Shown: positions 25,878 to 35,958 of the stretch, one piece after another
Layout of the letters: each line of letters opens with the position of its first letter
Numbering within the stretch: the stretch's first letter is position 1
Translations under genes and position numbers: made by a program
The notes under the pieces: model-generated
Told to the model about the DNA's origin: nothing
What the model saw: the letters and a program-made list of their open reading frames with translations, nothing else
The model's database searches: none
From: Petrocella sp024636985
GTDB taxonomy: Bacteria; Bacillota; Clostridia; Lachnospirales; Vallitaleaceae
NCBI GenBank assembly: GCA_024636985.1
Contig: JAGXFY010000052.1
Location: 5,168 to 69,167 of the forward strand
Length of the DNA: 64,000 nt
Direction of reading: 5' to 3'

Positions 25878-27341
25878 TTATTTTAACGCTTTTAGTAAGG
25901 CTTTTAAAAATTCCCATGTTCTCATAGTGGATTCTATGTGGAGTCGCTCGTTGGGTGAATGGACTTCTTCCATATCCGGTCCAAAAGATATGGCATCTAG
26001 ATGGGGTAATTTTTCCAAAAAAGCACCCGGTTCTAATCCTGCATGAATGGCTTTAACCAACGGTTTCTTCTTAAACATATCTTCATAAACAAGAGCTGCT
26101 TTATCTAACAATCTTGAGTCGGGTTTGAATTCCCATTCAGGATAATCTGCTGTTGGCGTTAATGTAGCACCGATTTGTTTAGCAAACCACTCCAGCTGTG
26201 TCGTCATATGGTATTTTAGAGACCTGATATTGCTTCTGATTGCAAATAACATAACCACAGTGTCACCCTCAACAGCACATTTTCCAAGATTAAGGGAACT
26301 TTCAACCATGCCTTCAAGGTCCGCACTCATCGTCTGAATACCTTTAGGTACGTTAATAAGTGTATAAATTAACTGATCTGTTGTTTTTCTTGAGAAAACT
26401 TTTAAGCTTTTATTATATTCCATTGACTTGATATCAATGGTCAAAGCCGGTTCCACAGTACGATTTTCCTTTTTGAGTTGAGCCTTTACTTCTTCATATA
26501 AATTCTCAAAGTTTGAATGATCCACACTTTCATAGACAATAATAGCCTTTGCTTCTCTTGGTATAACATTGTCTTTTGAGCCACCGACAAAGTCAATAAT
26601 TCTAAAAGAGCAACCTTTTCGCAAATGACTTAAGATACGTCCCATAAGATGATCGGCGTTGGCTCTGTTCTTGTCGATGTCGACTCCTGAATGTCCGCCT
26701 TTCAAATTCTTTATTTCTATGACTTGAACTTTGGCTTCATCAAAAACTTTAACCGTGTGACTGATGGGTAGTTTTAAGGTAGCTTTTAGCCCCCCAGCAC
26801 AACCAACGGTTAACTCACCTTCTTCCTCAGAATCCAGATTAATGAAATAAGATCCTTTTAAAAGACTTTTGTCCATTTTCAAGGCACCTGTTAAGCCCAC
26901 TTCTTCATCGGTTGTCATAACCACTTCAAGAGGTGGATGCGGGATATCCTCTGCATCTAATAAAGCCATGGCATAGGCAATGGCGATACCATTATCGGCG
27001 CCAAGTGTGGTGCCGTTGGCCGTTAGCCATGCGCCTTCAATAACTAGATCAATGGGGTCTTTCTCAAAGTCATGGTCCGTTCCCTCGTTTTGTTCACAGA
27101 CCATATCTAAATGTCCTTGAATAATTGTAATGGGTGCGTCTTCATACCCTGCTGTTCCGGGTTTTTTTATGATAACATTAAGGTATTCATCTTGATGGAC
27201 TTCCAAACCTCTTTCTTTTGCAAAACCAACCATATAATCACTAAGCTGTTTTTCATGGCCAGAACGTCTGGGTATCTGGCTGATGGCTTCAAAATAGTGA
27301 AATACCTTCTTAGGTTCAAGACCTTCTAATTTATTTGTCAT
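25878..27341 (-). CDS. pepD: aminoacyl-histidine dipeptidase (M20, PepD)
   Basis: 487 residues from MTNKLEGLEPKKVFHYFEAI, preceded by AAAGGA; the extension to 27440 reaches into the upstream gene. Zinc and catalytic residues are in QGHLDMVCEQN, LGADNGIAIAYAM and TTDEEVGLTGA; the C-terminal HAGLEPGAF supplies the last ligand. It splits Xaa-His dipeptides such as carnosine in the cytoplasm. Length fits the family. Confidence 0.93.
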   Translation of the reverse strand: MTNKLEGLEPKKVFHYFEAISQIPRRSGHEKQLSDYMVGFAKERGLEVHQDEYLNVIIKKPGTAGYEDAPITIIQGHLDMVCEQNEGTDHDFEKDPIDLVIEGAWLTANGTTLGADNGIAIAYAMALLDAEDIPHPPLEVVMTTDEEVGLTGALKMDKSLLKGSYFINLDSEEEGELTVGCAGGLKATLKLPISHTVKVFDEAKVQVIEIKNLKGGHSGVDIDKNRANADHLMGRILSHLRKGCSFRIIDFVGGSKDNVIPREAKAIIVYESVDHSNFENLYEEVKAQLKKENRTVEPALTIDIKSMEYNKSLKVFSRKTTDQLIYTLINVPKGIQTMSADLEGMVESSLNLGKCAVEGDTVVMLFAIRSNIRSLKYHMTTQLEWFAKQIGATLTPTADYPEWEFKPDSRLLDKAALVYEDMFKKKPLVKAIHAGLEPGAFLEKLPHLDAISFGPDMEEVHSPNERLHIESTMRTWEFLKALLKALK

Positions 27342-27366
27342 ATTCACACATCCTTTTATATATACT

Positions 27367-28725
27367 CTAATTTTTAAAGCTATGAATTGGAGCCGGTATT
27401 TTTCCACCACGATTAATGAATTTGGAACAATCAAAAGCATTCACCGGCATGATAGGTGCATAGCCAAGTAAACCGCCAAATTCCACAATATCACCCACGT
27501 CTTTGCCTATAACAGGGATAATTCGAACAGCAGTCGTTTTTTGGTTAATCATTCCAATGGCCATTTCATCTGCAATGATTCCGGCAATTGTTGTTGCTTT
27601 TGTCGATCCCGGTATAGCAATCATATCCAAGCCGACTGAACATACACATGTCATTGCTTCTAATTTTTCTATGGTAAGAGCACCGGCCTTTACAGCGTTG
27701 ATCATACCCTGATCCTCGCTAACGGGTATAAAAGCACCACTTAATCCACCCACATTCGACGATGCCATAGCTCCGCCTTTTTTCACGGAATCATTTAACA
27801 TGGCAAGTGCTGCCGTCGTTCCCGGTGCACCTACATATTCAAGTCCCATTTCACATAAAATATCGGCAATACTGTCGCCAATTGCTGGCGTTGGTGCCAG
27901 TGAAAGGTCGATAATTCCAAAAGGTACGTTTAATCTTCTTGCGGCTTCTTTAGCTACCATTTGTCCGACTCTGGTAATCTTAAAAGCTACTTTTTTAATG
28001 GTCTCACTTAAGACTTCCAAGCTTTCACCACGACATTTCTCAACTGCCCTAAGGACAACACCAGGGCCACTAACGCCTACATTGATAACCACGTCCGCTT
28101 CCGTAACACCATGAAATGCACCTGCCATAAATGGGTTATCGTCCGGTGCATTGGTAAAGACTACAAACTTAGCACAACCAATAGAATCTGCTTCTTTCGT
28201 TGCTTCCGCTGTTTCTAGGATGATTTCTCCAATCAACTTTACGGCGTCCATGTTAACGCCGGATCTTGTAGAACCCACATTAACCGAACTACACACATGT
28301 TTGGTAGATGCCAATGCTTGAGGGATAGAACGGATGAGCATTTCATCGCTTGGTGTCATACCTTTACTGACAAGTGCTGAAAAGCCACCAATAAAATTAA
28401 CACCTACAGTTTCTGCTGCTCTATCGAGTGTCTTTGCAATACTGACATAATCTTTTGTTTTACAACTGCTGGCTGCTAACGCAATGGGTGTTACCGAAAT
28501 TCTTTTATTGACAATCGGGACCCCATACTCTTTGGATATGCTTTCTACCACTTTTACAAGATCTTTTGCATAAGTTGTAATCTTGTTATAGATTTTTTCA
28601 TTAAAAGCATTTACATCTTCATCGGCACAATCCATGAGGTTAATCCCCATCGTAATGGTTCTAACATCTAGATTTTCTGATTCTATCATGTCTTTTGTTT
28701 CATACACTTCAAAAAAATTAATCAT
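27367..28725 (-). CDS. PFL/UPF0210 family protein (DUF711)
   Basis: 452 residues. Strongly conserved family segments include MDCADEDVNAFN, GGFSALVSKGMTPSD, VNVGVSGPGVVLRAVEKC and GLDMIAIPGSTKATT. The fold is related to pyruvate formate-lyase, but no glycyl radical motif is present and the function is not established. It is preceded by an ACT-domain gene nine bases upstream; this pair is widely conserved in Firmicutes, which suggests that the ACT protein senses a ligand for it. Confidence 0.92.
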   Translation of the reverse strand: MINFFEVYETKDMIESENLDVRTITMGINLMDCADEDVNAFNEKIYNKITTYAKDLVKVVESISKEYGVPIVNKRISVTPIALAASSCKTKDYVSIAKTLDRAAETVGVNFIGGFSALVSKGMTPSDEMLIRSIPQALASTKHVCSSVNVGSTRSGVNMDAVKLIGEIILETAEATKEADSIGCAKFVVFTNAPDDNPFMAGAFHGVTEADVVINVGVSGPGVVLRAVEKCRGESLEVLSETIKKVAFKITRVGQMVAKEAARRLNVPFGIIDLSLAPTPAIGDSIADILCEMGLEYVGAPGTTAALAMLNDSVKKGGAMASSNVGGLSGAFIPVSEDQGMINAVKAGALTIEKLEAMTCVCSVGLDMIAIPGSTKATTIAGIIADEMAIGMINQKTTAVRIIPVIGKDVGDIVEFGGLLGYAPIMPVNAFDCSKFINRGGKIPAPIHSFKN

Positions 28726-28733
28726 ATATCCAC

Positions 28734-29006
28734 CTATATTCTATGCATTTCATTAAATATGTCTTCTAGTTGCAATTTGATAATGACGCCGATGGATTCA
28801 CCTAACTTAGCTAGGTTATCTACATGTGCTTCTATGGATTCCATATTGCTTGTCAAATCTACAATCATCATCATATTAAAATAATCCTCTACGATGGTTT
28901 GTGAAATATCCAAAATATTAATGTTATGGTCTGCAAGATAGGTACAGGTTTTTGCTATAATACCTACCGTATCCTTGCCAATGACTGTTATTATACCCTT
29001 TTTCAT
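28734..29006 (-). CDS. ACT-domain protein (UPF0237 family)
   Basis: 90 residues from MKKGIITVIGKDTVGIIAKT, after AGGAGG; the longer reading to 29054 overlaps the upstream gene. It is one or two ACT modules (NINILDISQTIVEDYFNMMMIVDL) and probably binds a small ligand such as an amino acid. It is the usual operon partner of the PFL/UPF0210 gene. Confidence 0.9.
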   Translation of the reverse strand: MKKGIITVIGKDTVGIIAKTCTYLADHNINILDISQTIVEDYFNMMMIVDLTSNMESIEAHVDNLAKLGESIGVIIKLQLEDIFNEMHRI

Positions 29007-29044
29007 GTTAATCCTCCTATATAATGTTTTATTTGTTTTTATAG

Positions 29045-29839
29045 CTATAGACATATAAGTTCAGAATTAGAACATCTATTTGCAACGATGATGCGTAGGT
29101 TCTCACTTAAGTGTTTAAGGCTGTTTTTCAGCTCATACTCAATAGAAGCATAAGCTACATCCGGCATATTGTTTTCTTCACTAAGATGTCCAAGCACCAC
29201 ATGACTCATACCTTGGTGATACAGTTCACAAATCAACTGGGCTGAACGATCATTGGATAAATGTCCCAAATCACTTAAAATCCGTTGCTTAAGAAAAAAC
29301 GGATAAGGTCCAACCTCAAGCATACGGATATCATGATTGGCCTCTATAAAAAGCAAGTTTGAATTGGCTAGATGAGACTTGATATAATCATTGTATGTAC
29401 CCAAGTCAGTTGCTACACTGATTTTTTTTCCTTCTGATATAAAAGTATACCCTATAGGATCAACCGCATCGTGAAAGGATTTAAATGCAGTTACCCTAAT
29501 GTCACCAATAAAAAAAGGTTCATCCTCAACGACAGGGGTGAACAACATTGGGTTTATAACACCCAAAGAAGACTTGTTCATAATGGCTTCAAAGGTATTT
29601 GATTTTGTATGAATCGGTATATGATGCTTTCTAGAAAGAACACCAAGTCCTTTTATATGGTCGGAATGCTCGTGGGTAATAAGTATGGCTTGTATTTGAT
29701 CCATTGTTACGCCCAGAAAACTTAGACCTTCTCTCACTTTCTTACCACTCAGTCCTGCATCAATTAATATATGAGTATCTTTACTGCTTATATAAATGCA
29801 ATTGCCACTACTGCCACTTGCAAGACTACATATTCTCAT
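29045..29839 (-). CDS. YycJ/WalJ-like metallo-beta-lactamase-fold hydrolase
   Basis: 264 residues. N-terminus MRICSLASGSSGNCIYISS, zinc motif THEHSDH (about 54-60), further ligands in FKSFHDAVDPIGY and VATDLGTYND, and the family segment LGHLSNDRSAQLICEL and VVLGHLSEENN. Members are 5'-3' exonuclease-like proteins implicated in mismatch repair and in coordinating division with replication. In Bacillus it lies in the walRK operon, but no walRK genes are adjacent here. Confidence 0.9.
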   Translation of the reverse strand: MRICSLASGSSGNCIYISSKDTHILIDAGLSGKKVREGLSFLGVTMDQIQAILITHEHSDHIKGLGVLSRKHHIPIHTKSNTFEAIMNKSSLGVINPMLFTPVVEDEPFFIGDIRVTAFKSFHDAVDPIGYTFISEGKKISVATDLGTYNDYIKSHLANSNLLFIEANHDIRMLEVGPYPFFLKQRILSDLGHLSNDRSAQLICELYHQGMSHVVLGHLSEENNMPDVAYASIEYELKNSLKHLSENLRIIVANRCSNSELICL

Positions 29840-29958
29840 CTAACTTCCTCAACTTTCAAAACGCATATCCGCTGGAAACACCTCTAGTCTAACCTCCAAA
29901 AAAACGAACTGACTCTATACTATCACAGGCTTTCATAAAAAGCTATATGCAACACGTC

Positions 29959-31632
29959 TTACAATGTGTCCAGTAGGTTCTCATGATCTACAATCAATCT
30001 GCCTCGACCATGATTTTTGGAATAATACATTGCATTATCCGCTCTATGAAGGAGACCCTCCACGTCTTTTGCAATTGTGGGTAAAGCTGATAGTCCAATA
30101 GATACATTGACTTTAACTTTCGTTGTTTCTTTATATATGATGTCCAGACCCTTTATCTCTTCGTGTAAAGCTGCCACTATGGTTTCTGCTTCATTGAGCT
30201 TTGTGTTTGGCAACACGACTAAAAATTCTTCACCACCATATCGACCAGCATAGCCATTATAATCATCTGCTATATGTTGAATGATGCTTGAGACTGCTTT
30301 TATTACCTCGTCACCAAAGAGATGTCCATAGGTATCATTGATTTTTTTAAACCGGTCAATATCCAACAAAGCTAATGAAAGCACTTCTTTTTTTTCAAGA
30401 TGATCAATGGTTTCAATGATAATTTTCTGAATAGCTTCTCTATTATACAAGCCGGTAAGACCATCTCGTATTGCGATTTCTTCCATTTTACTATATAGAT
30501 TGGCGTTGTTAATAGCAATATTAATCTGACTGATGATACTTTTAAAGAAATTCATACTGTTGTGATCAAACATATCTTTAGTGTGGTGCTCAGCAATTAA
30601 CAAGCCATATACATCATCTGATTTTACCAAAGGTACAATAATCAGTGACCCCACTTCCCGGTGTTGAATAAAGGGATATTCTTGCATGTCTACATTTGAA
30701 TCCATATAAGGCTTTCCCGTCTCATAAAAGAGTTTATAGACACCTGTTTCAACATCTGACTTAAAAGACTCAAGAAAATCGTACTCAATGACAGTATTCA
30801 CTTTATAAAACTTTTCATTGGTACCTTCATCAATAACATATAGCATACATGTGTCGACACCAATGGCGCCAATGATTGAATCTGCTACTAAGCCAATTAA
30901 TTCATCTATATCAAGCACAGAACTAATATACCTTAAGAGTTCAGACTGGGTGTACATTTCCGAACTAACACGGTTTAATTCAATATTCTTTTTCTCGATT
31001 TCTTGTTTTTGTTTCAGCAATACATGATGTAGTTTTTTATAATTTTTTTTCTCGATTTCCAAGGATTCTTTTTCAACTTTGTTCTTTTTTATTTCAGAAA
31101 TAAGATTCATAAAAATCTTTTTTTGTTCGTAAACATAATAACCAACTGTATTTAAGACAACATAGAGCGTTATCCATAACATTCCCCAGTAAACAATCAT
31201 CTCAACTGTCAAAGCATTACGCATCGCAGTAGCTATGCTACTTATAGCAAGTGGTAGTGCACCCATCCATAAAAGATCAACTTTTTCACTAGGTGCCTCA
31301 GGCTCAATAATAATTATAAGTTCAATAAAATTAATAAAAAAAAGTAGCATACTTAGCCCTTGCACTAAAAGCCGGTCATCACTTAAATAATAGGCATAAA
31401 AAGTCATATAAAATACATTTGCTACTTTATAGATGGTGCGTTGATGGCCATAGTTAATTTTCAGCAAGACGAAACGACTTATTGTTATTATGACAAAAAT
31501 CATTATACCCAAAAATGGAATCGCAAGCTCTCTTTTATCAAAGTAGCTATAGAAAACGTAAAACAACAGAATCATAATTAAGAGTGCATGACGTTTCAGG
31601 ATGATATATTCATACTTTAGAATACGGTCCAT
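29959..31632 (-). CDS. membrane GAF-GGDEF diguanylate cyclase
   Basis: 557 residues. About six hydrophobic segments in 1-170, a coiled coil (about 180-225), a GAF domain (about 235-375), then GGDEF with GLTGLYNREA (392-401), DIDRFKKINDTYGH (424-437) and an intact active site GGEEF (466-470). It should make c-di-GMP. The position of the inhibitory RxxD site reads DYNG, so product inhibition is probably absent. It stands alone between YycJ and the FtsA-like gene. Confidence 0.93.
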   Translation of the reverse strand: MDRILKYEYIILKRHALLIMILLFYVFYSYFDKRELAIPFLGIMIFVIITISRFVLLKINYGHQRTIYKVANVFYMTFYAYYLSDDRLLVQGLSMLLFFINFIELIIIIEPEAPSEKVDLLWMGALPLAISSIATAMRNALTVEMIVYWGMLWITLYVVLNTVGYYVYEQKKIFMNLISEIKKNKVEKESLEIEKKNYKKLHHVLLKQKQEIEKKNIELNRVSSEMYTQSELLRYISSVLDIDELIGLVADSIIGAIGVDTCMLYVIDEGTNEKFYKVNTVIEYDFLESFKSDVETGVYKLFYETGKPYMDSNVDMQEYPFIQHREVGSLIIVPLVKSDDVYGLLIAEHHTKDMFDHNSMNFFKSIISQINIAINNANLYSKMEEIAIRDGLTGLYNREAIQKIIIETIDHLEKKEVLSLALLDIDRFKKINDTYGHLFGDEVIKAVSSIIQHIADDYNGYAGRYGGEEFLVVLPNTKLNEAETIVAALHEEIKGLDIIYKETTKVKVNVSIGLSALPTIAKDVEGLLHRADNAMYYSKNHGRGRLIVDHENLLDTL

Positions 31633-31653
31633 GTTTGATTTACCACCTTAACT

Positions 31654-33672
31654 TTAGGATATTTGTTCCCAATAAACCTCCAAATGATCACCATCATGTA
31701 TTTCACCCATATAAGAAGCGGTGGCATTGTTGATTTTACATACCACATTGCCTTGGGGTTTAGATAAATCAAAAGGATAAACCTCGAAAATATCTACAAA
31801 AATGTAGGTTGACTTACCTTCGAGTTTTATAGGTGTTTCATTTACGGATACATAAATACACTTCCCTGATGTTTCACCCTCTTTGGATTCATTCCTTGTA
31901 TTTTTCAAGGATTTCCTCTCTCTTTTTGATATATGATCAAGATCTGCCAGACTACTTTTCTCATCTGAAGGTTGACCATTGATGTAATAGTCATATTGAA
32001 AATCATCTAAATCATGTTTCCTCAAAAAACTGACCAGTGAGGGTAACTTCAATCTTATGACATCATTGTTTTTTATGTCATGATTCATGGTCATCCCTAT
32101 TTCATTGACATAAATTTCCGGTACCAGTGGATAGGCCTTTTCTTCAAAATAAACTTTAAGATCTAATGTCTTGACCAATTGGTATGTCGATAGTGTCGCA
32201 TCTTTCCCGGATTTGGCTTCTATGACCGTTATATAATCATGCATTTTTATTTTTGAGGTTAGGCTTACTTCTTCATTATTAAGTAGTATTTTAGCGGGTA
32301 TTCCCGGCTCACCAGGGATTCTTCTTTGATTTTGATTCACCTCAAACTCAAGGGTGCGACCTTTTTTTGCAATGAATTTTTTTGGTTCTATACCTTTATA
32401 TGCTACCACATCCATGATGGTCAAACGATTATTATCATAGATTTTTATTGGTTCATCATTGAGATATACTTGGATAAAATCATGTTTATTGTTCTCAAGT
32501 CCGGTTAAACAGATGCCAATTGGTGTAATTAATTCCGGACCTTTTTTAATTTTGGTTTCACCAAAATCCACACTATCCAGTACTTCTTTTCCTCTAATAG
32601 CAACACGTTCGGGACTGAGTCCCATAGACTGGCTCAAAACGTTTGTAAAATACTTGACTTGTCCGCCACCACCTACGACAAAGACCGCATTGGTGGATTT
32701 ACCATTGTTCAGTTCTATAATCCGATCGGCAATCTTCTTTGCAAGTTGCTGGGATACTTCTTCGAGTATTTGATTAATCTCATGCGTATCTACAGTATGC
32801 TTCATCCCAATGACATCTTTAAAAGATACGGTTTTTGATTTTGTTGAAGCTTTTATTTTAATCTTTTCTGCTGTATTAAAGTCTACCAAATAGTGATGAA
32901 CAATAGCTTCTGTTAGTTCATCCCCTGCCATAGGTATCATACCATAGGCAATAATACCGCCATCTTTGGTGATGGCAATATCTGATGTTCCTGCACCAAT
33001 ATCTACCAGAGCAATATTGAGCAGTCTGTATTCTTCAGGTATTGCCACATGAATAGCTGCAATAGGCTCCAGTGTAAGACTATAGACTTCCATATCTGCG
33101 TTTTTTACAACGCTGTACAAGCTCTCTACGACCTCTTGAGGTAGGAAAGTAGCCAATACATCTGCACTAATTTTTTTACTCTTATGGTCTTTTAGTGATG
33201 TGATTTCATAGTCATTGAGATAGTATTTTGATACAGTGTAACCGACACAATGATAGCCCATCTCCTCCTCGTCCAGGTTTGTGTTGACCTGTTGATGGGC
33301 TTTTTCCATACCCAATAATTCAAGGGTATTAATGTGTTGATCATCTATGATGATTGTAGGATCCATTTCCTGATCCACATGTATCAAAGCTGTTTTAAGG
33401 ACACGCCCGGCTGCCGCAATACATGCTTTGTGTAATGTCACACCTAGTTGTTTTTCAAGGTTCTTTTTAACTTGTACAATGGTTTCAGTCGCTTTACCTA
33501 TGTCATGAATCTGACCGTCAATCATAGCTCTTGTGTCATGTTCCACCATAGCATAAGCCATCACTTTGAAATCGATACCCGTTCTGTAGCCGACCACACC
33601 TACGACAGATCTGGTTCCAATATCTAATCCAAAAACATAATTATCATTTAGCTTATTGTTGTTTTTACTCAT
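31654..33672 (-). CDS. FtsA-like actin-fold protein with a repeated C-terminal module
   Basis: 672 residues. Residues 12-395 form an FtsA/PilM-type ATPase domain: FGLDIGTRSVVGVVG (phosphate 1), ALVDIGAGTSDIAI (222-235, phosphate 2), FVVGGGGQVKYF (adenosine). The remaining 275 residues are not in canonical FtsA (about 420 residues). They contain two related modules, 399-483 and 604-668, each starting V-x-x-N-x-x-PIK and ending I-x-x-x-D-x-I-x-V, with partial copies between. Such long FtsA-like proteins occur near polA in Clostridia; the role is probably in division or envelope function, not proven. Confidence 0.8.
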   Translation of the reverse strand: MSKNNNKLNDNYVFGLDIGTRSVVGVVGYRTGIDFKVMAYAMVEHDTRAMIDGQIHDIGKATETIVQVKKNLEKQLGVTLHKACIAAAGRVLKTALIHVDQEMDPTIIIDDQHINTLELLGMEKAHQQVNTNLDEEEMGYHCVGYTVSKYYLNDYEITSLKDHKSKKISADVLATFLPQEVVESLYSVVKNADMEVYSLTLEPIAAIHVAIPEEYRLLNIALVDIGAGTSDIAITKDGGIIAYGMIPMAGDELTEAIVHHYLVDFNTAEKIKIKASTKSKTVSFKDVIGMKHTVDTHEINQILEEVSQQLAKKIADRIIELNNGKSTNAVFVVGGGGQVKYFTNVLSQSMGLSPERVAIRGKEVLDSVDFGETKIKKGPELITPIGICLTGLENNKHDFIQVYLNDEPIKIYDNNRLTIMDVVAYKGIEPKKFIAKKGRTLEFEVNQNQRRIPGEPGIPAKILLNNEEVSLTSKIKMHDYITVIEAKSGKDATLSTYQLVKTLDLKVYFEEKAYPLVPEIYVNEIGMTMNHDIKNNDVIRLKLPSLVSFLRKHDLDDFQYDYYINGQPSDEKSSLADLDHISKRERKSLKNTRNESKEGETSGKCIYVSVNETPIKLEGKSTYIFVDIFEVYPFDLSKPQGNVVCKINNATASYMGEIHDGDHLEVYWEQIS

Positions 33673-33725
33673 GAAAACACCTCGATATCCATAATAGATT
33701 CATCTTTGCATTAGGGATGGTTCTA

Positions 33726-35366
33726 TTAAAAATCTAAGTACAAATTTTCAATGCCATGAAACATCCATTCTGTATTGGGATGAATCTTACCATATACATT
33801 TTTTCCACTCATAACCGCGCCATCTAAAAAATACAAAGAGATATATGGTACTTCTTCTATCATATGCGTTTCAAAATTATTTACAGATGCTTTTAGCTGA
33901 TCCATCGTATAGGCACCAACGATACTGTTAATCAATTGATCCATGGTTTCTGACTTATAACGGATATGATTTTGTAATCCGTTACTTGCAAACAATGAGC
34001 CGTAATCCGGAACTTGAGACATTTTCCACCCACCATATAATAAGTCATAGTCACCACTTTCTATTTTTTCATAATATAGATTTGACTCAACGATGTCCAA
34101 AAGAATCTTAAAACCTAAAGCTTCAAAATCTTTTTTAATAATATCAGCTGTATGCACACGAAGACTGTTTTCTTTATTGACGAGCATGGTGAGTTCTATA
34201 GATGTTTGCTTTGCCTCATCTGCATAGTCAAAAAATCCGTCTCCGTCAAAATCAACATATTTACTTTCGACAAGACGCTTTGCAACGTCCATATCATAAT
34301 TGTAATAAAGTTCACGTCCCGTAGCATACCAACTACCTGGAATAATAGGTGCATTGACAAGTTTACCATGATTTATAAAGCGATCATATAAAATAAATTC
34401 ACGATTGACAGCATATGCAAAAGCCTGACGTGTTTCCTTATCCAAAAACAAAGGACGATCAAAATTAAAGCCAATAAAGTCATAATAGCTCGAAGTGTAA
34501 CTTGTAATATTCTGTTCCTCATTGCTGGAATACTTCAACCAATTGAAATTACTTGGATTCATGATATCAATCAGTTTTTGATCAAACAGCGTTTCCATGG
34601 CCTGACCGTCATTCATGATAACACCTTTTATATTTTCAATATAAGGTCCATCGCCATGCCAATCTAGATTTGCTGTCAAATCAAAATTCTGCATTTGCTG
34701 ATATTCCACAAATCGATAGGGTCCTGTACCTATTGGAAACATTTCATCATAATCGGATGATGATACGTATTGTCTTGAAACAATGGGAAAGGTTAAGTCA
34801 CTTAATGCAAAAGCATATCCTTGATCATAATAGATTTTCAAAGTTAACTCATCCACAACAGTTGTGTTTTTAATCGGTCTAACTTGATTTTTATAACTTG
34901 AATAATCAAGATCCTTAATTCTATTGATGGTATAAGCAACATCCGATGATGTCAATTTTACGCCATTATGAAACAGCGCATTGTCTTTTAGCTTGATGGT
35001 AAGTGTTGCACCTTCATTCTCAAAACTATGAGAAGCAACAAGTACCGGAATCGGCATCAATGTCTCATCTAGAACAAAAAGTGGTTCATAAACGAGTCCT
35101 AGAACCTGAAGTACACTTTGTTGATCATTTTTTAATGGATCAAGTGTTTTTGGTGCATAGCTTGCAATTCTAAGTGTACCTCCAAAAGTCGGTTCAACGG
35201 TTTTGATGACTTCTGTTTCTGCATTTTCACCTGAATCTGTTTGAGATTCTTCTACTTCACTTGTGGTTTCATCCACTTCTGTATTCGGCTGTTCTTGATT
35301 TGCAGAGCAACCGGTTAAAACCATCACAAGTCCAAAAACCCATAATAGCTTAGTTATTTTTTTCAT
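33726..35366 (-). CDS. ABC transporter substrate-binding lipoprotein (OppA/DppA family 5)
   Basis: 546 residues. Lipobox LTGC gives Cys20, followed by a Glu/Ser/Thr-rich linker (to about residue 55). The binding domain has TLRIASYAPKTLDPLKNDQQ, SDVAYTINRI and a long C-terminal lobe. It captures a peptide or related solute outside the cell. No permease or ATPase genes are adjacent, so it must use components encoded elsewhere. It overlaps the end of coaE by 17 bases and has GGAGG before the ATG. Confidence 0.9.
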   Translation of the reverse strand: MKKITKLLWVFGLVMVLTGCSANQEQPNTEVDETTSEVEESQTDSGENAETEVIKTVEPTFGGTLRIASYAPKTLDPLKNDQQSVLQVLGLVYEPLFVLDETLMPIPVLVASHSFENEGATLTIKLKDNALFHNGVKLTSSDVAYTINRIKDLDYSSYKNQVRPIKNTTVVDELTLKIYYDQGYAFALSDLTFPIVSRQYVSSSDYDEMFPIGTGPYRFVEYQQMQNFDLTANLDWHGDGPYIENIKGVIMNDGQAMETLFDQKLIDIMNPSNFNWLKYSSNEEQNITSYTSSYYDFIGFNFDRPLFLDKETRQAFAYAVNREFILYDRFINHGKLVNAPIIPGSWYATGRELYYNYDMDVAKRLVESKYVDFDGDGFFDYADEAKQTSIELTMLVNKENSLRVHTADIIKKDFEALGFKILLDIVESNLYYEKIESGDYDLLYGGWKMSQVPDYGSLFASNGLQNHIRYKSETMDQLINSIVGAYTMDQLKASVNNFETHMIEEVPYISLYFLDGAVMSGKNVYGKIHPNTEWMFHGIENLYLDF

Positions 35367-35958
35367 ATTCTGCCTCCCTAATCTCGTTTATCATTTTTTC
35401 TAGATCATACTTGATACTTTCTATACCTTCAGTTGTATCAAAAATATAATCTGCATAATCTTCATAATCATTTCTTTGTGACTTGAGAATGTTTTCTGCT
35501 GTTTTTAAATCAATGGACCTAGAAGATATAAGCCGCTCTAGCCTTATATCTTTGTGAGCTTTTAGACACACCATCGCATGAACCAGCTTAGAAAAACCGG
35601 CTTCAATCATAACTGCTGCTTCAAGTATAATATATTTATGATCTGATCTTCTGATTTTTTCCTCAATCATTTTAAACATAGTACCGTGCATAATTTCATT
35701 TAGGGCTATTAAAGATTGTTTATCTGCAAAAACGATTTTTCCTAGTTTTGAACGATTGATTTCACCATTTTCAACAATGTCGTCACCAAATTTTTCAGAA
35801 ATACTATGGATCATCCCTTTATCCCTCAATAATTCATGAGCAATTTGATCTCCTTCAATGAACATAGCATTCAGATGTTCAACTAGGTACTTGCTCATAT
35901 AGGTCTTACCCGTTCCTGCGCCCCCAATAATTCCAATAACATAACTATTTTGATTCAT
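35350..35958 (-). CDS. coaE: CoaE, dephospho-CoA kinase
   Basis: 202 residues. P-loop GIIGGAGTGKT (9-19), EGDQIAHELL (about 35-44) and LEAAVMIEAGFSKLVHAMVCL are typical. It carries out the last step of coenzyme A synthesis. It overlaps both polA (14 bases upstream side) and the lipoprotein gene, so the three are probably co-translated; polA-coaE order is common in Clostridia. Confidence 0.94.
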   Translation of the reverse strand: MNQNSYVIGIIGGAGTGKTYMSKYLVEHLNAMFIEGDQIAHELLRDKGMIHSISEKFGDDIVENGEINRSKLGKIVFADKQSLIALNEIMHGTMFKMIEEKIRRSDHKYIILEAAVMIEAGFSKLVHAMVCLKAHKDIRLERLISSRSIDLKTAENILKSQRNDYEDYADYIFDTTEGIESIKYDLEKMINEIREAEYEKNN

